Source: Pectobacterium sp. PL152 (lineage in GTDB: Bacteria; Pseudomonadota; Gammaproteobacteria; Enterobacterales; Enterobacteriaceae). From it: a DNA stretch of 64,000 nucleotides. The stretch spans positions 248,001-312,000 of the forward strand of contig CP091064.1 in assembly GCA_021907015.1 (NCBI GenBank), given 5' to 3'. Below the pieces are notes generated by a model, which did not search any database, was not told the DNA's origin, and worked only from the letters and a program-made list of their open reading frames with translations. This document shows, piece after piece, positions 1 through 12,028 of this stretch; within the stretch, counting starts at the first letter, position 1; every line of letters begins with the position of its first letter. The translations under genes and the position numbers were made by a program.

Positions 1-2
1 GC

Positions 3-375
3 GCCGTTCTGGCTGATATCACCAAGCATGCCAGCCGCGAATTAATCGGCATTGCTGGCAAAAAAGCGCAGGGAAAGCCTCTGCAAGAATGAGCACCTCA
101 CAGGCAGGAAAACGCTGGCAAAGCTGATTGATGCCGTCGCCACCAGACTCGGTGTGACCATGACAGAGAAAATGGCCGCGCAGATTGTTCCGGTAATTGG
201 CGCCGCTAGCGGCGCTGCCATTAATACGCTGTTTATTCACCACTACCAAAACATGGCGAAAGGCCATTTCATCATAAAACGTCTGGAACAGACCTATGGT
301 GAAGAGGCGATCAGGTCGGCTTACCTTGAGCTCAAAAACAGCCATCGCCGACCTGATGTGATAACAAAAAGTTAG
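3..375 (+). CDS. EcsC family protein, C-terminal part
   Basis: The gene enters from the left edge, so only about the last 124 residues are present. Reading begins in the frame of base 3 and must slip twice (a missing A near base 91 and another near 115) to give one continuous protein ending at TAG 373-375. A Gly/Ala-rich hydrophobic segment (IVPVIGAASGAAINTLFIHH) followed by a charged end (FIIKRLEQTYGEEAIR) is the pattern I associate with EcsC-family proteins, helical membrane-associated proteins of unclear role named from the Bacillus ecs locus. Its stop overlaps the stop of the convergent hrpA. The family call rests on this C-terminal pattern only. Confidence 0.65.
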
Positions 376-3300
376 CCTTCAACCTGCTCCATCGCCTGCA
401 ATACGCGCTTATCCGAGATCGGGAACGGCGTCCCGAGCTGCTGGGCAAAGTAGCTGACGCGCAGCTCTTCAAGCATCCAGCGTACCGCTTTCACGTCGTC
501 ATCGTCACGTCGCTCCGCTGGCAACTTGTTCCACCACTGCTGCCACGTCTGTTGAACCTGCTCCACCTTCAACATCTGTGCCCGATCGCGGTGGACATCC
601 TGTGCCAGCTTCTCCAGACGTCGTTCTATCGCTTGCAGATAGCGCAGCACGTCCGGCAGACGCTGCCAGCCGTTTTCGGTCACAAAGCCACGGAACACCA
701 GACCGTTCATCTGACTCTTTATATCGCTTAACGCCAGCGCCATCGCCATGTCTACGCGCCCTTTCAGACGTTTATTAATGGTGAAAACGGCCGTCAGGAT
801 TTGCTCAACCTGTTTGGCGATATCCACTACCGTATCGTTCAGCTCCGCACGCACTTTTTCATGCAACTGCTGGAAAGCGTCTTCCTGCCAGACCGGACCG
901 CCAGCTGATTCAATCAGCTTATCCACCGCACAGGCGATACAGTCATCAATGAGATCCAACACTTTGCCATACGGGTTGAAATAGAGGCCGAGTTTCGCCT
1001 TGTTCGGTAGCTTGTCATGCAGATATTTGATCGGTGACGGAATATTCAACAGTAACAGGCGGCGAAGCCCTGCCGCATCACCTGTTGTTGCTGGTGTGGC
1101 GTATCGAACAGACGAATCGCCACGCTATCCTTTTCATCCACCAACGCCGGATAGGCTTTAACCGAGTAGCCGCCGCGTTTCTGCTCATAGCAGTCCGGCA
1201 GTGAACCAAAGCTCCAGACGTGTAGACCGCGCTGCTCCAGCCCGTCATCCGCCACGGAGGACAGCGTTTGCTGCACTTTATCTTTGAGCTGATCTTTCAG
1301 CGCGTTCAGGTCTTTTCCTTCCCGCTGCGTCCGATTCTTCTCATCGATGACGCGGAACGTGATTTTCAGATGATCGGGCACCTGATCCCACTGCCATGCC
1401 TCGCGCGGTACCGTCACACCCGTCATCAACCGTAGCTCACGCTCCAGCGCATCCAATAGCCCTTTCTCTAATGGCGTGGTACGCGCCAGAAACGCCTCGG
1501 CGTAATTTGGCGCGGGGACAAAGTTACGACGTAACGGTTTGGGCAAGGATTTAATCAGCGCGATCGTCAGTTCGCGGCGCACACCGGGGATCTGCCACTC
1601 GAAGCCCTCTTCACGCACCTGATTGAGGATGGGCAGCGGAATATGCACCGTCACGCCATCCGCATCCGCACCCGGCTCAAACTGATAGGACAGCCGTAAT
1701 TTCAAGCTGCCCTGATGCCAGAAATTCGGATAATCCAGCGCGCTCACCTTCTCCGCGCCGTCTTTAATCAACATGCTCTTTTCAAAATTAAGCAGGTCGG
1801 CATTATCCCGGCTGGCGACTTTCCACCACTTGTCAAAGTGGCGCGACGAGATGACATCGTGCGGCAAGCGCTGATCGTAGAAAGCAAACAGCGTCTCGTC
1901 ATCCACCAGAATGTCGCGGCGACGCGATTTGTGCTCTAAATCTTCTACTTCCGCCAACAGCTTGAGGTTAGCGCGGAAAAAGGCGTGATGCGTTTGCCAG
2001 TCGCCTTCCACCAGCGCATGGCGGATAAACATCTCACGCGCCAGCGTCGGATCGATTTGGCTGTAGTTCACCTTGCGCGCCGCCACAATCGGCAGCCCGA
2101 AAAGCGTCACCTTCTCCTGCGCCATCACCGTGCCCTGCGCTTTTTCCCAGTGAGGTTCGCTGTAGCTCCGCTTAATCAGATGCTGGGCTAGCGGTTCGAT
2201 CCACTCGGGTTCAATACGCGCGGCAATACGTCCCCACAGGCGGCTGGTTTCCACCAGTTCCGCCACCATCGTCCACTTAGGCGGCTTTTGAATAGCCCAG
2301 AGCCAGGAAAATCGCAAACCGGGCGTTACGCGCGCCGCTGAATTCCTGTTTTTCAATATCTTTCTGCCCGATATGCGACAACAGCCCGGTGAGCAGCGAG
2401 CAGTGAATACTCAGGTAATCGGCTGGTTCACTGTTGACTGGTAGCCCCAGCTCTTTCACCACCTGACGCAATTGCGTGTAAATATCTTGCCATTCGCGCA
2501 CGCGCAGGTAGTTAAGGAAATCGGTGCGGCACTGACGGCGGAACTGACTGGAAGACAGCGTTTTCTGCTGCTCACGCAAGTAGTCCCACAGATTGACGAA
2601 AGCCAGAAAATCGGAGTCTTTATCGGCAAAACGACGGTGTTTCTCATCCGATGCCTGCTTCTTATCCAGCGGCCTTTCGCGCGGATCCTGAATCGATAGC
2701 GCAGCGGTGATGATCATCACTTCACGCACACAGCCGGTTTTACGCGCTTCCAGCACCATTCGCGCCAAGCGTGGATCGATCGGCAATTGCGCTAACTGCT
2801 GCCCCTGCGGCGTCAGGCGATAATGCCCATTTTCCGCCAGATTAATCGCGCCTAATTCCTCCAGCAACCGCACGCCGTCCTGAATATTGCGCTTATCCGG
2901 CGCTTCAACAAACGGGAACGCAGCAATATCGCCGAGCCCCAGCGACGTCATTTGCAGAATAACGGAAGCCAGATTGGTACGCAGAATTTCGGGATCGGTA
3001 AATTCGGGCCGCGACAGGAAATCCTGCTCGGAATAGAGTCGGATACATACCCCGGCGGCCACACGGCCACAGCGCCCTTTACGCTGATTCGCCGATGCCT
3101 GTGAGATGGGCTCAATCGGCAGGCGTTGGACTTTGGTACGGAAGCTGTAGCGGCTGATACGCGCCGTGCCCGGATCGATCACATAACGAATTCCCGGCAC
3201 GGTCAATGACGTTTCCGCTACGTTGGTCGCCAGCACAATGCGGCGGCCATGATGTGATTGAAAGACGCGGTTCTGTTCCTGATTCGACAGGCGGGCGTAC

Positions 3301-4252
3301 AGAGGGAGGATTTCGGTATGCGGCAAGTCCAGACGGGTCAACGCCTCTGCCGTATCGCGAATTTCACGTTCGCCGCTCATGAAGACCAGAATATCCCCGG
3401 CCTTCGCGCGTCAGCTCGTCTACCGCATCAAAATCGCCTGTAACTGATCGCGTTCGCTGTCATCGGCATCTTCCACCACAGGACGATAGCGCACATCCAC
3501 CGGATACGTCCGCCCGGACACTTCGATGATCGGTGCGTTATTAAAGTGGCGAGAGAAACGCTGCGGATCGATAGTAGCGGATGTAATAATCACTTTTAAA
3601 TCAGGGCGTTTTGGCAACAGCTGACGCAAATAGCCCATAATGAAATCGATATTCAGGCTGCGCTCGTGCGCTTCATCGATAATCAACGTGTCGTACTGCA
3701 TCAACAGGCGATCCTGCTGAATTTCCGCCAGTAAAATGCCGTCGGTCATCAGTTTGACCAACGTATTGTCACTCACCTGATCGTTAAAACGAACTTTATA
3801 GCCGACGCTGCCGCCCAGCGGTGTTTCCAGTTCGGCGGCAATACGATCGGCGACGGTTCTGGCCGCCAGACGACGCGGCTGCGTATGGCCAATCAGGCCG
3901 TGCACGCCACGACCCAATTCGAGGCAGATCTTCGGCAACTGCGTGGTCTTCCCCGACCCCGTTTCACCCGCGACGATAATCACCTGATGGTGACGCAGCG
4001 CTTCCAGTATCTCGTCTTTTTCTGGCTAACAGGAAGCTGTTCAGGGTAGCGAATCGCCGGACGGCTTGCCCGCCGGTTCTCGACCTTCTGGCGCGCCGCG
4101 ACAATTTCCCCCTCAATTTCCTGCGCAATCGCAGCCTGAGCCTGCGGGCTGCTGACCTTCTCTGCGCCCTGCAAACGACGGCGCAGACGTTGCCGATCGC
4201 GAAGCATTAACTCACTTAACTGCGTAGATAATGCACTGAGAGGTGATTTCAC
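372..4252 (-). CDS. hrpA: ATP-dependent RNA helicase HrpA (apparent frameshifts)
   Basis: Large cytoplasmic DEAH-box RNA helicase. In order: N-terminal charged region, Walker A GETGSGKT near residue 95, [12 protein letters not shown] (DEAH box), IITSATIDP (SAT motif), the QRKGRCGRV motif, then the long helicase-associated and C-terminal HrpA-specific region ending AMEQVEG. The GTG at 4252 is the start, with GGAAGAG just upstream. The summed length of about 1295 codons equals the family norm (about 1300). The frame is interrupted at about 4018 (A5 for A6), 3370-3410 (three single-base losses), 2285-2340 (two losses) and 1063 (one G). All sit in base runs and all restore conserved HrpA sequence when corrected, so I read these as sequence errors, not decay. 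It is convergent with the EcsC gene. Confidence 0.95.
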
Positions 4253-5194
<942 letters not shown>

Positions 5195-5254
5195 CGACTC
5201 GTTATTCATATCATTGTTACCGACCTTGCCATTATATTGCTTTAATTGGCTTAA

Positions 5255-5488
5255 TTATTGCGCGCCCTCCGGCGCGCTTTTCTTTATCTCATCACCGGCT
5301 GCATTATCCGATTTTTCGAGCAGTTGCGTCGCTTCTTTGTCCGCCTTGATGTGAATTTCATGCTCGATCTTCACGTTCATATTGATGGTAATGGGCTCTT
5401 TAGGCGCAGCCACCTCGATACGCGGCACGCATCCCGTCAGGAAAACGACCGTGCAACATGCCGCCAGCAATATCTCGCTCTTGTTCAT
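5255..5488 (-). CDS. ynbE: YnbE family lipoprotein
   Basis: Small outer-membrane lipoprotein. MNKSEILLAACCTVVFLTGC is a lipoprotein signal with lipobox LTGC. The mature part keeps the family core PRIEVAAPKEPITINMNVKI. In E. coli, YnbE multimerises and works with YdbH as an intermembrane bridge for phospholipid transport. Here it lies 15 bases downstream of ydbH on the same strand, as expected for an operon. At 77 residues it is longer than the E. coli protein (about 61). The extra hydrophilic tail ends in SAPEGAQ, which is encoded by the azoR terminator hairpin. The usual third gene, ydbL, is absent: only 60 bases separate ynbE from azoR. Confidence 0.88.
   Translation of the reverse strand: MNKSEILLAACCTVVFLTGCVPRIEVAAPKEPITINMNVKIEHEIHIKADKEATQLLEKSDNAAGDEIKKSAPEGAQ
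5260..5285 (+). terminator. Rho-independent terminator of azoR
   Basis: GCGCGCC (5260-5266) pairs with GGCGCGC (5271-5277) around a CTCC loop, followed by TTTTCTTT. This is a strong terminator for azoR. It lies inside the last codons of the convergent ynbE, so the same bases serve as hairpin and as coding sequence. Confidence 0.85.
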
Positions 5489-5503
5489 TGTTCTGCCTTG
5501 AAT

Positions 5504-8092
5504 TTATTCATTTGCCTGCTGTTCCAGCGTATCCCGCAAGTTATCGCCAAAACGTAAGCTGCGCCATAGCTGGAAGATATTCTCCTGATGGCGATAGTTA
5601 AGAATAACCTGTCGATTCGCACTGAGCTGCGGATTTTTCCCCTGCACCTGCGAGGTCAATGCCAGTTCACCCTGATTATTCAGATCAAGCGTGGCATAGG
5701 AACGTCCTATCTCGAGATAGCGCAGCCAGCCAATCGCCGCACCGCCCGCCAGATTTTTACTCGCGAGCTCATCAGCCAGTTGGTTATCCAGCCGCAGCGT
5801 CAGGAAGCCATCATTGGTAATTCGCCCACCTTCAATCAACATGGTCGGATGATTAAAATTCAACGGAAGCGTGCCGCTCACGCGCCCGGACAGGGCAAAT
5901 TGCTTTGCTTCAACACCGTCAGCAGTTCGCTGAGATCCACGCTTTTAACGGTAAACAACGCGGGTTCCCGCTGTGGCCAGCGCAGCGTCGACAGCCCGAT
6001 ATGCCCATCCAATACGTCCATATCCGCCTGCGACATAATCAGCGGTCGTCGTTCGCTGTACGGGTAAAACCCCTGGAGATCGACGCGGATATTGCTCATG
6101 CGAAACAGGTTATCCAGTACGTCAATTCGCAACGTAACGGGCTGTCTGACGCCCAGTTGCCAGCGCTGATCTTTCAAGCGGTAAGGCAGGACAAAGTTTA
6201 CGCCGCTGACTTCACCATCCTGTAGCCACAGGCCGCCATTTTTCACAACCCAATGTCCGCCCGCGCTGAACCCTTCTTTACGTGCAGCGGAAAATGCCGC
6301 CTGTGCGTAAAACTGCCCGGCGCGAATGTTCATTTTCAACTGTGGGGAAAGCAGAGGCTGAAACACTTTAAGCGGCTGTGTCGGCCACCATGCACCACCG
6401 CGCAGTCGCTCGCCATCCCAGCGCCCGCGCAGCCTCACCGGGCCAATATCTTCGGCCTGTAGCTGCCCCTGTAGCTGGAAATCATCTGGGCTACGTCCCT
6501 GCATCGCCAGCGTTAACCACGACGGCGGCAGATAGCCACCGTTGCTGAAATGCGTCCGCTCTGAGGCCAGTTGCAGCGCCCCTTGAAAATATTCGCCTGA
6601 ACGGGCGCGCTGCCAACGGATCGGCTCCGTAATCGTCAGCCGAGGCTGGTGCACCGTCACAATGCCATAACCCAGTTGATCCAGGCCACTCGACAGCTGA
6701 CTGACTTCAATCAGGGTGTCCTGCCACTGGCCTCGCCCGGCCACGTCCCACTGACCTTTCAGCGGCGGCAGGTGACCATTGCCCCAATAACGCCATTGCC
6801 ACTGCCCTTGATCCGGCCAGAAATCCTGCGCCTGACCATCAAGGTGCAGGTTAACGCGCCCCCAATATTCCTCCCGCGCCTTTACAATCGCCTGTAGTCG
6901 CCCATTCACGCCAGTCGCACTGACCCGAACGCCCGCCAGCGGCCAGCGAGCCTCTTCCAGATAAACCTGCGGCGCAGGCGTTCCCCAGGCACGCAGCAGC
7001 GCCCCGGTAAAAGAGCAAGCTCAGGATTGAGAATCGAGCCCTGCAACACCCCCGGTAGCGTCGCCGTCAGGGAGAGCGCCGGTAAATTAGCCTGCCCGGT
7101 AAGCTGAAAGCGCAATTCGCTGTTGAGCAGACCAATATTGCCCGGCCCCAGCACCAGCACGGCGTTCGCCTTGCCGTTATGTCCTTGCGTCAACATGTTC
7201 AAACGCGCATTAATCGTGGTGGCATCCAGCCCTTGCCGCCAATGCTGTAAGGTCATGGCGACGTGCCCAGAGAGCGGCTGATCGGCATAAGGCCAGCGCC
7301 AGATGCCGTTAGTCACCTGGATCACCTCATCCGTCAGTTGCCACGGCAGCGATATCAGCGGCGTGTCATCATGCGCCGCATTCAGCACCAATTCACCTTG
7401 CTGATTATGCCAGTCCAGCAGGAGCGAAAGCGGATCCGGCGTCTGCCCTGAGTCCAGTTTTCCGGTCAGCCGTCCCTGTGTCGGAGCCGCATCCAGCGTA
7501 TCGGCCAGCGTCATCTCACCACTAACCTGTAAGCGTACAAATCCAGCGGGCGTGGCGAGCATACCTTCATGCAGGGTCAGCTGTGTCTCATTCAGTTCAG
7601 CCCTAACCACCAGTTGATCGCCCTGATAATCGAGCGTTTGTCGCCGTTTACCGTCACTACTGAGTCGCACCTGCCCGGCATAATCCTGCCAGGGCAGCAG
7701 CGTAAACGCTTTTATCTGAATATCGGCAGCAGGCAATCGCTGTTGCCACTGCGCCAGCTGTGCTGGGGACTCGGAACGGCTACTCGCTGGCACATGCTGC
7801 AGACAATCGCTATTTAATGTCACTGCATCCATATCGACATGCCAGCGCCAGCGATGCCAACGCAGCGTCATATTCCGTACGTCAACGAGCGTGCATTCCC
7901 CGGCCATAATGCTGACCCCCGCGCTATGTAGCCCACCGTCCTGCCAGCCAGGTGTCCCACTCACAGACAAAGACATCTCCGCCGGTAGCCAGATTGTGGC
8001 GATACGCGGCAGCCACTGCGGCAGTGTTCGCCAGGAAAGAAACAGCAGTGCGGTAAGCAGAAAAACAGCTGGAAGTGCATGTTTTTAATCAT
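5504..8092 (-). CDS. ydbH: YdbH family AsmA-like intermembrane transport protein (apparent frameshifts)
   Basis: Inner-membrane-anchored periplasmic protein of about 863 residues (E. coli YdbH is 879), one of the AsmA-like proteins (TamB, YhdP, YdbH) that carry glycerophospholipids to the outer membrane. The reconstructed start at 8092 gives MIKKHALPAVFLLTALLFLS, a single N-terminal anchor. The rest is beta-strand-rich, with many alternating polar/apolar segments typical of a repeating beta-groove fold. Three single-base losses in runs (about 8083, 7010 and 5893) divide it into four frames. Correcting each restores one protein. It is cotranscribed with ynbE downstream. The call rests on synteny and fold-like composition as well as the ynbE pairing. 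Confidence 0.88.
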
Positions 8093-8463
8093 TAGCGAGA
8101 GTTAAGCATCCTGTTCAATTGCGGTAAAAATCCGTCCTGTATGCCCTTGTCGATTATTCATTCACAAATCGCTCTTTTTGTTAACAAACAATCCTATTCA
8201 ACTCACATTTACCACCATTGTGCGTACATGCTCATTACCCTTTCGTGGTAAAATGTTTAATTGAGGTTATATTTTGTAATGAATCGCGTTATCTCATCAT
8301 GAACAAAGCGTTTCCGGGTGAATATCAGGATTATCTCCTTCTGCCCGACTCGCCTTAAAAAAACAATGAGCAACCTGAACCATTACCGCTATCCGCTGAT
8401 TCATCTTCGTGGGTATGCCTCAGCTAAATCAGTATTCGGACACAGCATATCAAGGACTGCTTC
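8093..8463. other. Divergent intergenic region ydbH/chemoreceptor 1
   Basis: AT-rich spacer holding the promoters of ydbH (leftward) and of the first chemoreceptor (rightward). The latter has AAGGA 7 bases before its ATG. Short open frames here (for example 8299-8358) lack ribosome binding sites. I looked for a flagellar sigma-28 promoter and did not find a clear one. Confidence 0.4.
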
Positions 8464-10017
8464 ATGCGTAATAACACCCCTGTCACCGATCGCCAGCTCC
8501 CTCTTTCTGAAAAAACCAGATTGATGTCGGTCACCACGCCAGAAAGCCATATTACCTACGCAAACAAAGATTTTATTGACGTCAGCGGTTATAGCACCGA
8601 TGAGTTAATGGGGCAGCCCCATAATCTTATCCGACACCCGGATATGCCACCAGCCGCCTTCGCGGATATGTGGAAAACGCTGCGGGCGGGCAATATCTGG
8701 ACGGGGATTGTGAAAAACCGCTGTAAAAATGGCGACCATTACTGGGTAAAATCCAGCACCACGCCATTGAGAAAAGGTGGGGAGATTTCCGGGTACATGT
8801 CAGTGCGCACTGCCGCATCGCCCGAAGAAATCCGTCAGGCTGAAGCACTCTACGCCAGTGCAAACGAAGGGAAACAGAAATACCGTACCTTCCATCACGG
8901 CCTGCTCATTTATACCGGCCCATTGCGTATTCTGAGCCTGTTTAAAACCATGCCGCTGCGCTGGCGCATCCGCAGCTATTTTCTGCTCTTTAGCCTGATC
9001 CCATTGATCGCCGCCTATTCCCTGCTGGCGGGAACGGCATTGGCTTCCGTCCTCTTTCCGCTGCTCATCGCCTGCTGTTTTGTCAGTGGCGAGCTTCTGG
9101 TGCACCATGTCGCCCGCCCCATCGAGCAAATCCTGTCTCAGGCCATGCGTTCCGCGGCCGGACAAGCAGATAACCTGACGCAGCTTAATCGCGTGGATGA
9201 AATTGGCATGCTAATGCGGGCAGTAAACCAGTCCGGTATGAATTTCCGCACCTTCGTGGATGATGTGAACACCAATCTGAGCGAGCTGAAAAACGCCTGT
9301 AATGAAATCGCGCAAGGCAACCATACGTTGGCGCAGTGCTGCGAGGAAACGGAAGAAAGCCTGCAACAAACGGCCGCTTCCGTGGAACAGCTTACCGCAA
9401 CGATAAAAAGCAATGCGGAAGCCTCACTTCAGGCTTCGATATATACGCAGGATGTGAATCAGGCGGTGAACTCTGGCGAGCAGGCCGTCAGCCAGGTCTC
9501 TGATACAATGGAGACGATCACGCGTTCCAGCGAACGCATTACCGATATCGTCAGCGTGATGGATAATCTCGCGTTCCAGACCAATATTCTGGCCGTGAAC
9601 GCCGCCGTTGAAGCCGCACATGCCGGCGAACAGGGTAAAAGCTTTGCCGTGGTCGCCAGTGAGGTTCGCTCGTTGGCACAACGCAGCGCTTCCTCTTCCA
9701 GCGATATTTCAACCATTATTGATGAAACGTTGAATAGTATCCGTACCGGTGAGCAGCAGGTTTCGCATACACACAAATCCATGAGCAATATTCTGCTTCA
9801 GGTTCAGCACGTCACCAACTTGATGAATGAGATCAGCCTCGCAACGCAGGAACAGTCTCTGGGGCTGGAACAAATCAATGAAGCGGTGAACCGCATCGAT
9901 GAGCTCACGCACCAGAATACCGCACTGGCCAGTCAGTCACATTCGGCTACCGATCATCTGCAACAGCAAATATCGAGCATGGTACAGGCGGCATCCGTCT
10001 TCAGTCTTTCCCGCTAA
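8464..10017 (+). CDS. PAS-containing Aer-like methyl-accepting chemotaxis protein
   Basis: Energy/redox-taxis type chemoreceptor of 517 residues. Residues about 20-110 form a PAS domain with the Aer signature (ITYANKDFIDVSGYSTDELMGQPHNLIRHPDMP, here split by function only) that in Aer binds FAD. Two close hydrophobic segments around residues 165-205 replace the periplasmic ligand domain. A HAMP-like linker follows, then the long coiled signalling domain with the hairpin tip NLAFQTNILAVNAAVEAAHAGEQG that contacts CheA/CheW. There is no C-terminal NWETF-type tether for CheR/CheB. A paralogue with the same layout follows directly. Signals could be oxygen, redox state or electron transport, which sequence alone cannot decide. 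Confidence 0.9.
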   Translation: MRNNTPVTDRQLPLSEKTRLMSVTTPESHITYANKDFIDVSGYSTDELMGQPHNLIRHPDMPPAAFADMWKTLRAGNIWTGIVKNRCKNGDHYWVKSSTTPLRKGGEISGYMSVRTAASPEEIRQAEALYASANEGKQKYRTFHHGLLIYTGPLRILSLFKTMPLRWRIRSYFLLFSLIPLIAAYSLLAGTALASVLFPLLIACCFVSGELLVHHVARPIEQILSQAMRSAAGQADNLTQLNRVDEIGMLMRAVNQSGMNFRTFVDDVNTNLSELKNACNEIAQGNHTLAQCCEETEESLQQTAASVEQLTATIKSNAEASLQASIYTQDVNQAVNSGEQAVSQVSDTMETITRSSERITDIVSVMDNLAFQTNILAVNAAVEAAHAGEQGKSFAVVASEVRSLAQRSASSSSDISTIIDETLNSIRTGEQQVSHTHKSMSNILLQVQHVTNLMNEISLATQEQSLGLEQINEAVNRIDELTHQNTALASQSHSATDHLQQQISSMVQAASVFSLSR

Positions 10018-10357
10018 TCTCATTCTCACGGGCGTTCATATCAGGGCGCCCGTCGCCACCTCTTCTCACCATTTACCCGCTCTCCAGCGTGCGTTAGCCG
10101 CAGTGCAAATTCCCAGACTCATAATATACTTAACAAGTGAATGCTTTTGGTCATCGGCACATGCGTTTGTCACGATTTGGGGAGATAACTACTTTCCCGA
10201 AGAAAAATAACGGGCGATATTAGTGACAATATATAAGTCTACCCGCTAATTATTTCGCCAATATTGCCGTTAATTAAATAGCATCAACCGCCTTTCCGTT
10301 CGCTAATAGATCTAAAAACATCATATGTATGCTTGCTTATACTAAAAGGATCAATAA
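10018..10357. other. Intergenic region between the two chemoreceptors
   Basis: A 340-base spacer. Apart from the hairpin at 10028-10053 it is AT-rich from about 10130 onward, with no supported gene. The second receptor has AAAAGGA 7 bases before its start, so it probably has its own promoter here. Confidence 0.45.
10028..10053 (+). terminator. Possible terminator after chemoreceptor 1
   Basis: ACGGGCG (10028-10034) pairs with CGCCCGT (10047-10053). The stem is GC-rich but has no following T run, so intrinsic termination is uncertain. Confidence 0.4.
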
Positions 10358-11909
10358 ATGCGTAAGAATTTTCCGGTCAGTGATATTCAGTATTTATTAG
10401 ATGAAAAAGCCAAGCTAATGTCGGTGACCACCATCGATAGTCATATCACTTATGCAAATGACGATTTTATTGATGCCAGTGGTTACGACTTTGAGGAAGT
10501 CCTCCACCAACCTCACAATATCGTGCGCCACCCGGACATGCCCCCGCAGGCGTTTGCCGACATGTGGGCAACGCTAAAGGCAGGTAAAATCTGGACAGCC
10601 GTCGTCAGAACCGCCGCAAGAATGGCGATTACTATTGGGTCAAAGCCAGTACAACGCCGCTGATGAAGGACGGGAGAATAACAGGATACATGTCGGTACG
10701 AACTCGGAGTTCGCAGGAAGAGATTCGGCAAGCGGAAGCACTTTACCGCCAAATGAATGAGAATAAATTAAAAAACGCCAACTCTTTCAGGGACTGCTGA
10801 TTTATAAAGGCGCGCTAAAATTTCTTAGCTTATTTAACGTTATTCCCGTACGCTGGCGGATAAGAAGCTATATATTCCTTTTCATGCTATTCGCGCTACT
10901 TTTCTTACTTGCGACGCTTCAACCCACAACGCCGCTATTAATTTTTGCTTTGGCGTTACTCGCTGGCGCAGCCATAACCAGTGAACTATTAGTTCAGCAC
11001 TTAGCAAAACCACTGGAAAGAATTCTACGTCAGGCCATTAATTCCGCATCCGGGCAGGCAGATAACTCGTTTCAACTTAATCGCGTGGATGAAGTGGGGA
11101 TGTTATTACGTGCCGTCAATCAATCCGGCATGAATTTCCGCACGTTTGTCGATGATGTCAACGGCAAGCTAGCCGAACTGCGCCACGCCTGCGGCGAGAT
11201 CGCCTCCGGGAATTACACGCTGAGCCAGCGCTGTGAGGATACCGCACAAAGTTTGCAATCCACCGCATCATCAATGGAAGAGCTGACGGCGACGATTCAA
11301 AGCAACGCCTCTGCTTCGCAGTTGGCAACACGCTGTGCGAACGATGCTAATCAGGCCGTCGATGCTGGTGAGAAAGCGGTGAGTCAGGTCACGGATACAA
11401 TGGCGGTCATGACCCGCTCCAGCAAAGAGATCACCGACATCATCAGCGTGCTGGATAATCTGGCGTTCCAAACCAACATTCTGGCGCTCAATGCGGCAGT
11501 CGAAGCCGCTCACGCGGGAGAACAGGGCAAGAGCTTCGCTGTGGTCGCGGGAGAAGTCCGTATTCTGGCACAGCGTAGCGCCGCTGCCGCCAAAGATATC
11601 GCGGCGATTATCGACGCCACAATCGCGAACATTCATACCAGCGATAAATTGGTCAACCACACCAGCCAGTCGATGCACAATATATTGATGCAGGTGCAGC
11701 AGGTTACTCAGCTTGTGAACCAAATCAGCCTGGCGACACAAGAGCAATCGCAAGGGCTGGGGCAGATTAACTCGGCGGTGAACAACATTGATGAATTGAC
11801 GCGCCAGAACACCATTTTGGCGACACATTCCAGTTCTGCCATTAACAGCCTGGAACAGCAGATCTCCACAATGTCCGAAGCCGTGTCGGTTTTCAGCACA
11901 CCTCGCTAA
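10358..11909 (+). CDS. PAS-containing Aer-like chemotaxis protein, second copy (apparent frameshifts)
   Basis: Paralogue of the preceding receptor with the same order: PAS domain (ITYANDDFIDASGYDFEEVL, then HNIVRHPDMPPQAF), two hydrophobic segments around the middle, a HAMP-like region, and the MCP signalling domain with NLAFQTNILALNAAVEAAHAGEQG at the tip. The frame slips at about 10606 (one A missing, so KNRRKNGDYYW is interrupted) and about 10781 (AA for AAA). Corrected length is about 517 residues, the same as its neighbour. Both breaks look like sequence errors since the rest is well conserved. Like the first copy, it ends without a CheR-docking pentapeptide. The pair probably arose by tandem duplication. 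Confidence 0.87.
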
Positions 11910-11943
11910 CCCCGTTCTTACGTTATTATTGCCCCTCAATTTC

Positions 11944-11973
11944 AAACCGTTACTGTCAGTCAGGTAACGGTTT
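11944..11973 (+). terminator. Hairpin after chemoreceptor 2
   Basis: AAACCGTTAC (11944-11953) pairs perfectly with GTAACGGTTT (11964-11973). The stem of 10 bp has a 10-base loop. The trailing T run is short (TTTG), so it may be a weak terminator or an mRNA-stabilising hairpin. Confidence 0.55.
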
Positions 11974-12028
11974 GTCACCGCCCTATTTTCTGATAGCTTA
12001 ATCTAAGGATTTTTCGGAGAAACTATCA

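Noticed and set aside
372-4252. hrpA and many other genes as pseudogenes
   Set aside because: All breaks are one-base run-length changes, conserved residues resume at once in the next frame, and total lengths are normal. Sequence error is the better explanation.
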